64,000 nt of DNA from Roseomonas sp. (GTDB lineage: Bacteria > Pseudomonadota > Alphaproteobacteria > Acetobacterales > Acetobacteraceae): NCBI GenBank assembly GCA_020249145.1, contig JADCGF010000011.1, positions 244,681 through 308,680 on the forward strand. The letters are read 5' to 3'. The translations under genes were made by a program, and so were the position numbers. This document shows positions 9,904-17,432 of the stretch, one piece after another. Position 1 is the stretch's first letter. Each line of letters starts with the position of its first letter. Below the pieces are notes generated by a model, which did not search any database, was not told the DNA's origin, and saw only the letters and a program-made list of their open reading frames with translations.

Positions 9904-11228
9904 GCGACGAAACCCCAGCATCGCCGCGCAAGGAAGGGATGTTGGGCTTTATCGTTGCGCTATGGGATGGGCTTTACAGCTTTGTTTTTCGCGTTGTGCC
10001 GCTGTTATTGGCGGCAGCCTTTGTCCTGCTGTTGCTGCGCGAAATGCGGCGAGAGGATATTGAAATCGCGCCCATCCAAGTACCCACCAGGCTTGCCGAG
10101 GCCGGGCTTTCGCCGGATGTGGTGGCGCTACGCCTGCTTGATCAGGTCATCCTTGTCCAGAATACCGTCACCGCTGAAAGGCTAGGCCAGCAGCGCCTGG
10201 AACTGGCCGGCGATCAACCGGATTTCAACGTGCCCATCGCCGGGCTTTCGTTGCGCGCCTTGGCAACCCTGCTGCGCAGTGTTTTCGGCACACCCAGCAA
10301 GCGCATCACGGGCGAGATTGTGCTGGAAAGGGACCAGCTCAAGCTCCGCCTGCGTTTGGCCGGGCATGGGCTGATTGCCGATATTGATGGCGTGCCAAGC
10401 GATGCGGTGGATCGGCTTCTGGCGCTGGCGGCGCCTGAAATCTGGCGCGTCATTCAGCCAAGGCTTTACGCTTGGCATGTCGCGCAAACGGAACCGGATC
10501 AGGCGGTCGTGCGTGACAAGCTGCGCGCGCTGATGCGCGGTGCAGGCGGAGATGTCGCAGCAGAAAACACCGCGCGCGGGCTGCTGGGGCGCAGCTATTT
10601 GCGTGAAGGTCGCGCGCGAGACGCTTTTGAAGTGGCCGAAATCGTGATCCAGAACAACCCCGCGTTAGGCGCTGCCTGGTATCTGCGCGGTGTCGCGCAA
10701 TTCCGTCTGGGCCGGATCGAAGCCGCGCTTGAAGATTATCGCCGTGCGCAACAACTCGACCCGCGCGGTGTCTGGGTGCATGTGGCAGTCGCGGAAGCCT
10801 ATGCGCAATCCGGGCGCTTGGAAGAAGCGCTCATGGAAATCCGCAAGGCGCTGGCCGAACAGCCGCGTGACCCTTGGGCCTTGCAGCATGAAGGCAGTAT
10901 TCTTCTGGCGATGAACCGCGTGCGGGAAGCCATGCTCGCCACACGGCGCGGCCTGGATCAGGACCCGAATAGCGCTGATCTGCGCCTTTTGCTTGGGCGT
11001 GTGCTGCTACGCCTAGGCAATCAGGCGGAAGCGGCGACTGCTTTCGAAACCGCGGCGCGGCTGGCGCCCGCCATGGCGGAACCGGCGCTTGATCTGGCAG
11101 AGCTTTCGCTCAACATGGGCAAGCGGGATGAAGCGCGCGCGGTCCTGACCAGATTACTGGCGCGCGAGGATTTGGCGGAAGCACCGCGCGCAAAAGCAGC
11201 TGCGCTATTGGCCAGTCTTGGTGAATAA
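9900..11228 (+). CDS. membrane-anchored tetratricopeptide repeat protein
   Basis: 442-residue protein with one N-terminal membrane helix (about residues 24-46, FRVVPLLLAAAFVLLLL), a middle region of about 170 residues without a recognised domain, and C-terminal TPR repeats from about residue 225 to the end (motifs such as GAAWYLRGVAQFRLGRIEAA and AEAYAQSGRLEEALMEIRKA). Such proteins usually scaffold complexes on the periplasmic face. It overlaps the hydrolase gene by 4 bases; no partner can be named. Confidence 0.85.
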   Translation: MSDETPASPRKEGMLGFIVALWDGLYSFVFRVVPLLLAAAFVLLLLREMRREDIEIAPIQVPTRLAEAGLSPDVVALRLLDQVILVQNTVTAERLGQQRLELAGDQPDFNVPIAGLSLRALATLLRSVFGTPSKRITGEIVLERDQLKLRLRLAGHGLIADIDGVPSDAVDRLLALAAPEIWRVIQPRLYAWHVAQTEPDQAVVRDKLRALMRGAGGDVAAENTARGLLGRSYLREGRARDAFEVAEIVIQNNPALGAAWYLRGVAQFRLGRIEAALEDYRRAQQLDPRGVWVHVAVAEAYAQSGRLEEALMEIRKALAEQPRDPWALQHEGSILLAMNRVREAMLATRRGLDQDPNSADLRLLLGRVLLRLGNQAEAATAFETAARLAPAMAEPALDLAELSLNMGKRDEARAVLTRLLAREDLAEAPRAKAAALLASLGE

Positions 11229-11287
11229 CTTGGCGCCGCCAATCGGGCCTGCTTCACTGCTTGCATGATTTGGTCGAGGTATGCCGA

Positions 11288-12853
11288 ATGTATGATGTGA
11301 TCGTGGTGGGTGCAGGTTCATCGGGCGCGGCTTTGGCAGCACGGCTTTCTGAGGATTCGCATCGGCGCGTCCTGCTGCTTGAAGCGGGGCGCGATTGGCG
11401 CGCAGCGGAAGCGCCGCCCGAACTCCGCAGCCCGAATATCGTGCCCTTCATGCATGACCCGAAGCACCAGGCCACCTGGCAATGGCCAGGGCTGATGACG
11501 CGGCGCACCCGCACCCAGGCATCGAAATTCTATTGGCGCGGCAGGGCACTTGGCGGTTCTTCCGCCGTCAATGCGCAAATCGCCATTCGCGGCGTGCCAG
11601 CCGCTTTCGATGCCTGGGCGGAAGCCGGGTGTGAGGGTTGGTCCGCCGCCGAAGTCATGCCAATTTTCGATGTTATTGAAGATGATGCAAATTACGGCAT
11701 CCCCGGCAAGCGCCAGGGTGGCCCCATCCCAGTGTGGCGCATGCCGGAAGAAAACTGGGGCGCAGTAGATCGCGCGTTGCGCGATGCCGCGCGACTGGCG
11801 GGTTATCCCGTAAAGCCTGATTTGAATGCACCGGAAGGCGAAGGGCTTTCCTGCAACCCAATCAATCTGCGGCATGGCCAGCGCGTGACCACCAATGATG
11901 GCTATCTGGAACCGGCACGCGGGCGCGCGAACCTCACCATTCGCGGCGATGCTTTGGTGGATCGCGTGATCTTCGAAGGGCGCCGCGCCGCTGGCGTGCG
12001 CGTGCGTTTCGGCACTGGCGGTTTTGAAGATATCACCGCGCGAGAGGTCGTGCTTTGCGCCGGCGCCATCCATAGCCCCTGCATTTTGATGCGCAGCGGC
12101 ATCGGTTCCGCCACGGCCTTGCAAGCCTTGGGCATTACCATTCTGCATGATGCGCCATCTGTCGGGCAGCATTTCATGGATCACCCGATCCTGCGCGCAA
12201 GCCTTGCCTTGAAACATCACTTTCGCGCTGAAGGTGCCGATGCGCGCCATACCAATTGCTGCCTCACTTACAGCAGCAAGCTCGGCGGCGGGGGTGAGCG
12301 TGACATGATCATCATCGCTTATAATCATCGTGGCCTGGCCGAAGGCGGCGTGGCGCCCAATGGCGGCATTGGCGTGGCACTTTATGATGCGCTGTCGCGT
12401 GGTGAAGTGCGTTTGGCTTCCGCCGATCCTGATGTACAGCCGGTGGTCGAGGAAAACATGCTGGACCATCCGACGGATCGGCTGCGGATGCGTGATGGCG
12501 TGCGGCGCCTCGCGAAGCTTTGCGCCCTAGCGCCGGTAGCTGATATCGCGGACGCAATCACTTTTGGCGAAACCGCGCTTTCCATGACGGAAGCGGCGGC
12601 GCTTTCGGATGATGCGCTGGATCAACTCATGCTTGATCAGGCGGGGGACATCCAGCACGCCGCCGGCACCTGCCGCATGAGCGCTTATGAAGACCCGCGT
12701 GGCGTGGTGGATCCTGAATTGAAGGTCCGCGGGGTTGAGGGGCTGCGGATTGCGGATGCTTCGATCATGCCTTCCGATTGCCGTGCCAATCTGCATTTCA
12801 CCTGCGTGATGATTGGCGAAGCGGCAGCGCGGCGGATGCGGACGCGCAATTGA
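11288..12853 (+). CDS. GMC family oxidoreductase (choline dehydrogenase-like)
   Basis: 521-residue FAD enzyme that would oxidise an alcohol or polyol. The dinucleotide-binding motif VIVVGAGSSGAALAARLSED is at the N terminus, and the FAD loop RGRALGGSSAVNAQIAIRG follows. The GMC_C region has HAAGTCRMS with the active-site-proximal His, and ANLHFTCVMIGEAAARRM at the end. The first ATG that gives the canonical start is 11288, preceded by TCGAGG 8 bases away; an in-frame TTG at 11261 would add nine residues. It is a single-gene unit, convergent with the minus-strand ABC transporter operon. Confidence 0.94.
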   Translation: MYDVIVVGAGSSGAALAARLSEDSHRRVLLLEAGRDWRAAEAPPELRSPNIVPFMHDPKHQATWQWPGLMTRRTRTQASKFYWRGRALGGSSAVNAQIAIRGVPAAFDAWAEAGCEGWSAAEVMPIFDVIEDDANYGIPGKRQGGPIPVWRMPEENWGAVDRALRDAARLAGYPVKPDLNAPEGEGLSCNPINLRHGQRVTTNDGYLEPARGRANLTIRGDALVDRVIFEGRRAAGVRVRFGTGGFEDITAREVVLCAGAIHSPCILMRSGIGSATALQALGITILHDAPSVGQHFMDHPILRASLALKHHFRAEGADARHTNCCLTYSSKLGGGGERDMIIIAYNHRGLAEGGVAPNGGIGVALYDALSRGEVRLASADPDVQPVVEENMLDHPTDRLRMRDGVRRLAKLCALAPVADIADAITFGETALSMTEAAALSDDALDQLMLDQAGDIQHAAGTCRMSAYEDPRGVVDPELKVRGVEGLRIADASIMPSDCRANLHFTCVMIGEAAARRMRTRN

Positions 12854-12879
12854 AGCTTCGGAGGCTTGGCCGGCAAATA

Positions 12880-14616
12880 TCAGGCCCTGTCTTTTTCCAC
12901 CAGCCTGCCCTGTTCCACCGTCAATACCCTGTCGTGGAATTGCGCCACTGCGGGCCTATGGGCAATGGAAATCATCGTAAGGCCCGGCAGCGCGATCTTC
13001 AATTTTTCGTACAATTCTTCTTCCGCCACGGGGTCAAGGCTTGCGGTTGCCTCATCCAGAAAAAGCCAATCGGGGCGCTGCAAAAAGGCGCGCGCAAAGG
13101 AAAGCCGTTGCTGTTCACCACCAGAAAGTCTCTGGCCCCAGTTATCAAAATCTGCAAGGCGCGGCGTAAGATGGCCAAGCCCGGCCTGGTCCAAGGCGGC
13201 GATCACAACGGCATCGCTGAAACCAGCTTCGTTCTCCGGATAGCAGACCGCGCGCTTCAATGCCCCAAGCGGCAGGTATGGCCGTTGCGGCAGGAACAGG
13301 ATGCGCGCGCCGTCAGGCAGGCTGACCCTGCCGCCACCAAAGGGCCAAATGCCTGCCATGGCACGAAACAAGGTGGATTTGCCTGATCCTGATGGACCGT
13401 TGATCAGCACGGCCTCACCGGCTGCAACGCGTAATGCCGCATCGGTCAGCAGCACGCGCCCATCAGGCAAGCTGAGTGTCATGTCGCGGATTTCAAGCAA
13501 CCCCGCCTGACCTTGCGCAGTGACCGGTCCGCTGCCGGCTTCCTGCGCCTTGGCCACAGCTTGCGTGAAGCCTGTCAGGCGCTGCACCGTCGCGCGCCAT
13601 TCCGTGAGCTTAGCGTAATTATCCACGAACCAGGAAAGTGAACCCTGCACCTGGCCAAAGGCGCTGCTGGTTTGGATCAAGCCACCAAGCGGCATGCGCC
13701 CGGCGAAATAGGCCGGTGCGGCAACCACAATCGGGAAAATGGAGGCCACCTGCGCATAGCCTGCGGTGAAAAAGGTCAGGCGCTTGGTCGCGCGCATGAT
13801 GTCCCACCAGTTTACCAGCAGCTTGCCGAAACGCTCGGTCAGGCCGCGCTTTTCATCGGCTTCCCCGCCATAAAGCGCAATCCCTTCAGTATTCTCGCGC
13901 AGCCGCACCAAGGCATAGCGGAAATCCGCTTCAAGCCTTTGCAGCGAAAAATTGAGGGCAATCAAAGGCCGACCGATCAAATGCGCAAGCCAGGTGCCCA
14001 GCAGCGCATAAATCAGCGCGACCCAGACCATGTAGCCTGGGATCTCAATACCCAATACGTTGATCGCGCCCGAAAGTGACCAAAGCACCAGAACAAATGA
14101 CCCAAGGGTGACAACGGAATTCATGAGGCCAATGCCGAGCGAGAGCATATCCTCAACAAAAAGCCTGACATCATCGGCAATCCGCTGGTCCGGATTATCC
14201 ATGCCAGGATCAGTCAGTGCCATGCGGTAATAGGCACGTTCCGCCAGCCATTGCGCGAGATAGACATCCGTCAGCCAGCGCCGCCAGCGCATTTGCAGGG
14301 CCTGGCGCAGATAAAGCTGATAGACAGCGATCAGGATATAAAGCGCTGCCACCAGCACGAAGCCCGGCAATAGCCCTTCAGCTTCCGTACGATGCCAGGA
14401 AAAAAGCAACGCGATGAAGCCATCCCAATCCTTGTTCTCCAGCGTATTGTAAAAGGCGCGTTGCCAGAAAGTGAGCAGCACTGTCATGCCCACCAGTGAA
14501 AGATTGAGCGTGATCACCACTGCCAGCAGCAAGCGCGCGCGCCAGCGCTCCTCACTCCGCCAATAAGGTACGGTTAATGCCCAGGCTTCGGCGATGAAGG
14601 TGACAATCCAGCGCAT
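12880..14616 (-). CDS. ABC transporter permease/ATP-binding protein, SbmA/BacA-like (YddA type)
   Basis: 578-residue fused half-transporter. The N-terminal two thirds (about residues 30-340) form an ABC_membrane_2 type domain with several hydrophobic helices and the conserved FWQRAFYNTLENKDWDGF segment of the SbmA/BacA/YddA group. The C-terminal ATPase has Walker A INGPSGSGKST, the signature LSGGEQQRLSFARA and Walker B DWLFLDEATASLDP. It probably works as a homodimer at the inner membrane; relatives take up peptides or very-long-chain lipids. It is the last gene of a long minus-strand operon, 9 bases after the DUF1499 gene. Confidence 0.93.
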   Translation of the reverse strand: MRWIVTFIAEAWALTVPYWRSEERWRARLLLAVVITLNLSLVGMTVLLTFWQRAFYNTLENKDWDGFIALLFSWHRTEAEGLLPGFVLVAALYILIAVYQLYLRQALQMRWRRWLTDVYLAQWLAERAYYRMALTDPGMDNPDQRIADDVRLFVEDMLSLGIGLMNSVVTLGSFVLVLWSLSGAINVLGIEIPGYMVWVALIYALLGTWLAHLIGRPLIALNFSLQRLEADFRYALVRLRENTEGIALYGGEADEKRGLTERFGKLLVNWWDIMRATKRLTFFTAGYAQVASIFPIVVAAPAYFAGRMPLGGLIQTSSAFGQVQGSLSWFVDNYAKLTEWRATVQRLTGFTQAVAKAQEAGSGPVTAQGQAGLLEIRDMTLSLPDGRVLLTDAALRVAAGEAVLINGPSGSGKSTLFRAMAGIWPFGGGRVSLPDGARILFLPQRPYLPLGALKRAVCYPENEAGFSDAVVIAALDQAGLGHLTPRLADFDNWGQRLSGGEQQRLSFARAFLQRPDWLFLDEATASLDPVAEEELYEKLKIALPGLTMISIAHRPAVAQFHDRVLTVEQGRLVEKDRA

Positions 14617-14625
14617 CGGCTGCGC

Positions 14626-15066
14626 CTAACCGGCGCGCAGCGCAGCTTCCAGCGCTTCAAGCCAAGCCATCACACGGGCGCGATTGACGCCCAGATCCGA
14701 ATAGCCAATCAAGCTGCGTGAATAGAGCCAAAGTCCCGTGCCACCTTCAACCGGCGCGGCTTCCGCCACCACGATATCCGGGTAATTCATCAGCGCGCTG
14801 CGCACCACCCATTGCGCCTGATTGCGGGCCGGGAAGCGCGCCAGCGGATAGGTGCGCGCCATCCCCGCCGCCACGCGATCAAGCGCGGCCATCACCGCTT
14901 CAGGGCTTGCTGGCAATGGGTCGCGCTGCAAATGCCCCTGCCCGGCGGCGACACTTGGCGTCAGCAGGCAGTTATTGGGTGAAGCCGGCAATTGCAATGT
15001 TGCAAAATCGAGTGGCGCGGGGGTGGGAACACCAGCCGCACCACGGGAGAAAAGCGCCGAGATCAT
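14626..15066 (-). CDS. DUF1499 domain-containing protein
   Basis: 146-residue protein matching the DUF1499 pattern: a conserved PNNCLLTP near residue 30, RTYPLARFPARNQAQWVVRS-like core positions, and a C-terminal LWLYSRSLIGYSDLGVNRAR. Function is unknown across the family; members are often small envelope-associated proteins. The ATG overlaps the DUF3253 stop by 4 bases. It precedes the ABC transporter gene by only 9 bases, so a link with that transporter is possible but unproven. Confidence 0.9.
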   Translation of the reverse strand: MISALFSRGAAGVPTPAPLDFATLQLPASPNNCLLTPSVAAGQGHLQRDPLPASPEAVMAALDRVAAGMARTYPLARFPARNQAQWVVRSALMNYPDIVVAEAAPVEGGTGLWLYSRSLIGYSDLGVNRARVMAWLEALEAALRAG

Positions 15067-15308
15067 GATATGGCCCTCAAACGAATAACACCGCGTATTT
15101 CATCGGGATTGATGGGTTTGCCCTTACGCAGGATCTCAATCTTGCCCTGGCGCGCAAGCTCTGCCGCCACCTGACGCACCGCACCAAGCAACGGGCGCCA
15201 GTTCTCGGCAGAAACGGCGCGCGCGACATCGGTGGGACACATGCTTTTCGCCGGGCCGCGTTCGGCGGCGATGCGCAGCATGGCGGCAGTAATGGCTTCA
15301 ATATTCAT
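15063..15308 (-). CDS. DUF3253 domain-containing protein
   Basis: 81-residue protein starting MNIEAITAAMLRIAAERG and containing CPTDVARAVSAENWRPLLGA and LARQGKIEILRKGKPINPDE, the two blocks of DUF3253, a winged-helix-like small family of unknown role. A longer frame starts at 15320, but the ATG at 15308 makes a regular ATGA overlap with the upstream gene and is preferred. Both ends overlap their neighbours, so it is certainly part of the operon. Confidence 0.88.
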   Translation of the reverse strand: MNIEAITAAMLRIAAERGPAKSMCPTDVARAVSAENWRPLLGAVRQVAAELARQGKIEILRKGKPINPDEIRGVIRLRAIS

Positions 15309-15892
15309 GGCGCGATCCATTCGGCGGAAAGATGGCCCGCTTCATCCCAGATGTAGCGTGCGCGTTGATGCCCGGCAGCGGCAAGCCAAAGCCATTCCAG
15401 CCGATGAAAGCCTATCACCGCCGCGGCGAAATGCGGGCGGCCGATATCGCTATCCTGCGGCGCAGCGGGCGGTGCGGCAACAATGGCACCGGATGCATCG
15501 GGCGCGGCGTAGCACATGCGGCTGCTGGGTCGGCTCGCGGCCCAGGCGGCATCAGCCACCGCATCATCCAAATGCAGCGTCGCATGGCCCGCGACGCGAA
15601 TCTGTATATGCAGCGCGGCATCATAGAAATGCATCATCACGCGGCCATCACGCGCAATCCCGCGCGCCTTATCGCTGCGGCGGTCAGTATGAAAGCGCAG
15701 GCTGCGCGCACCCGCATCAAAACTACGCAGCACAACGGTACGCAGGCTTGGCGCGCCCGCATCATCCAGGCTTGCAACCGTTGGCGTATGGAAGGGGCTG
15801 CGCCGATCAGGCACGGCATTGGCCAGCAGCCGAAAGGCTTCTTGCAAGCTGGCCATGATATCATCGGCGAAAGCGGGGCGCGCGGGCTTCAT
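15305..15892 (-). CDS. pyridoxamine 5'-phosphate oxidase-like flavoprotein (Alr4036 type)
   Basis: 195-residue split-barrel FMN protein. Conserved segments: SPFHTPTVASLDDAGAPSLR, TVVLRSFDAGARSLRFHTDR, RSDKARGIARDGRVMMHFYD and a C-terminal LWLAAAGHQRARYIWDE. This resembles the Alr4036/PNPOx-like proteins found in many proteobacteria, which are not the true PdxH enzyme; the PdxH C-terminal dimerisation motif is absent. ATGA overlaps join it to both neighbours. Confidence 0.85.
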   Translation of the reverse strand: MKPARPAFADDIMASLQEAFRLLANAVPDRRSPFHTPTVASLDDAGAPSLRTVVLRSFDAGARSLRFHTDRRSDKARGIARDGRVMMHFYDAALHIQIRVAGHATLHLDDAVADAAWAASRPSSRMCYAAPDASGAIVAAPPAAPQDSDIGRPHFAAAVIGFHRLEWLWLAAAGHQRARYIWDEAGHLSAEWIAP

Positions 15893-16860
15893 GCAAGCAC
15901 CTTGGCGGCCAGCGCCGCACCACTATCCCAGGCGGCTTCAGCGCGCCCGCCAATGCAGCCATCACTGGCATAGCCAATGCGTGCTGTTGCGTCCCAAAGG
16001 CATGGCTCGCCCAAGGGCGCTTCCAGCAGCGAATAGCGCCAACGATGCGCCACCGCCATGAAGGGTGGGGGCAAGGGCGCGGCTCTGAAGCCCGCCAGCG
16101 CCCCCAGTAGGGGTTGCGCGATGGCGTCCGCAGGCAATTCCAGATGCGCGCGTGTCCATGCCGGGCCGGCCTGGATCACCCAATTCTCCTGCGCGGTATC
16201 ACGCCCTGGTTTGGCGGAATCGCGCGCCGCCCAGCCAATGGCATGGGCTTCGGGGCGGAGTGTTTCAGGCAAGGCCAGCGGCGCATTGAAGGCAGCCATC
16301 ACGGTCCAGCAGGGCGCGTAGCGGATGGTGGCGAGCGCTTCATGCAGCCTTGGCGCGGTATGCCCCAAAACCTCGCGCGCTTGCGTGGCCGGCATGGTCA
16401 GCAGCACTGCGGCAAAGGGGCCGGCTTCTTCCGGCGCGGTATCAGGCAAGGGCTTGCCCGGGCGCACCAGCCGCGCATCCCAATGGCGCAGAACCCAGGC
16501 GCCGGGGCTGCCCGTGACTTCCCCGACATGGCGGGAAGCCACGCAGGGAATGGCGCCCAGCAAGGCGCGCGGCACGGCAGACATGGAAGGCACGCCAACG
16601 CGCCGCGCCGCATCGGGCCAGGATGCGGTTCCAGCTTCAGCCAAAGCAGCGGCGAAGCTCGCGCCCTCCGCACGGAGATATTGCGCGCCATGATCGAATT
16701 GCAGCTTGCGCCCGTCAGCATCAATCCGCCGTGTTGCCAAGCGCCCGCCCGGGCTGCGGCCCTTGTCGAAAATCGTCACGGCATGGCCCTGCGCCATCAA
16801 TGTACGCGCGGCGGAAATGCCCGCCAGACCAGCGCCGATGATGGCAATCGGCAGCGCCAC
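15889..16860 (-). CDS. FAD-dependent NAD(P)-binding oxidoreductase (renalase-like)
   Basis: 323-residue flavoprotein beginning with a Rossmann motif, IAIIGAGLAGISAARTLMAQ, then VTIFDKGRSPGGRLATRR and LQFDHGAQYLRAE, the signature set of renalase-like/COG3380 proteins. Members oxidise dihydronicotinamide isomers or act on unknown substrates. It starts at a GTG that shares one base with the TAG stop of the DUF924 gene. It ends with an ATGA overlap into the PNPOx-like gene, so two flavoproteins are produced together. Confidence 0.88.
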   Translation of the reverse strand: MALPIAIIGAGLAGISAARTLMAQGHAVTIFDKGRSPGGRLATRRIDADGRKLQFDHGAQYLRAEGASFAAALAEAGTASWPDAARRVGVPSMSAVPRALLGAIPCVASRHVGEVTGSPGAWVLRHWDARLVRPGKPLPDTAPEEAGPFAAVLLTMPATQAREVLGHTAPRLHEALATIRYAPCWTVMAAFNAPLALPETLRPEAHAIGWAARDSAKPGRDTAQENWVIQAGPAWTRAHLELPADAIAQPLLGALAGFRAAPLPPPFMAVAHRWRYSLLEAPLGEPCLWDATARIGYASDGCIGGRAEAAWDSGAALAAKVLA

Positions 16861-17432
16861 TAGAAGCCACCCCCCGCATCAAGCCAGGCCTGTTCCGCCG
16901 GCGTTGAAACCCGCCCAAGCGCGGCATTGCGGTGCGGAAAGCGCCCGAATTGCTGGATTACCACGCGATGCCGCCAGGCATAATCAATCGCGCCATTGGC
17001 GCGCGCATGATGCGAGATGTCCCGCAAGCCTTCGAATAGCGCGACAGACAAATCCTGATCCGCGAGCGATTCACTATGCTCAAAGGGCAGATAGACAAAA
17101 GGCTTTTCGTAAGGGCCAAGCTTGAGGTCGAAGCGCTTTTCCAGAACGGCGGCGCGCGCAATGGCGCGGGCATACGCATCACTCGCGAAGGCCTCGGCGC
17201 TGCCGCGCAAGACATTGCGCGGGAATTGATCCAGCAGGATCAGCAGCGCCAGGGCGCCTTCCGGCGTTTCAGCCCAGGCATCGAAAGCGCCTTCACGCGC
17301 TGGGCGGATCAGCGCGCCGAAACGCTCGCGGATTTCCGCATCGAAAGCGTCATTCTTCTGGAACCAGTTCGGGCGATACGTATCTCGGCCTTCGGCATAC
17401 CAGAAGGCGAGAATGGCGTCAGCGTCGCTCAT
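16860..17432 (-). CDS. DUF924 family protein
   Basis: 190-residue protein with the family core AILAFWYAEGRDTYRPNWFQ, LLILLDQFPRNVLRGSAEAF, FVYLPFEHSESLADQDLSVA and RFPHRNAALGR. DUF924 proteins have a TPR-like all-helical fold and no assigned function. The open frame continues upstream to 17732 inside the neighbouring gene, but the ATG at 17432 overlaps the FAD/Fe-S oxidase stop by 4 bases and gives the family's normal N terminus. Confidence 0.9.
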   Translation of the reverse strand: MSDADAILAFWYAEGRDTYRPNWFQKNDAFDAEIRERFGALIRPAREGAFDAWAETPEGALALLILLDQFPRNVLRGSAEAFASDAYARAIARAAVLEKRFDLKLGPYEKPFVYLPFEHSESLADQDLSVALFEGLRDISHHARANGAIDYAWRHRVVIQQFGRFPHRNAALGRVSTPAEQAWLDAGGGF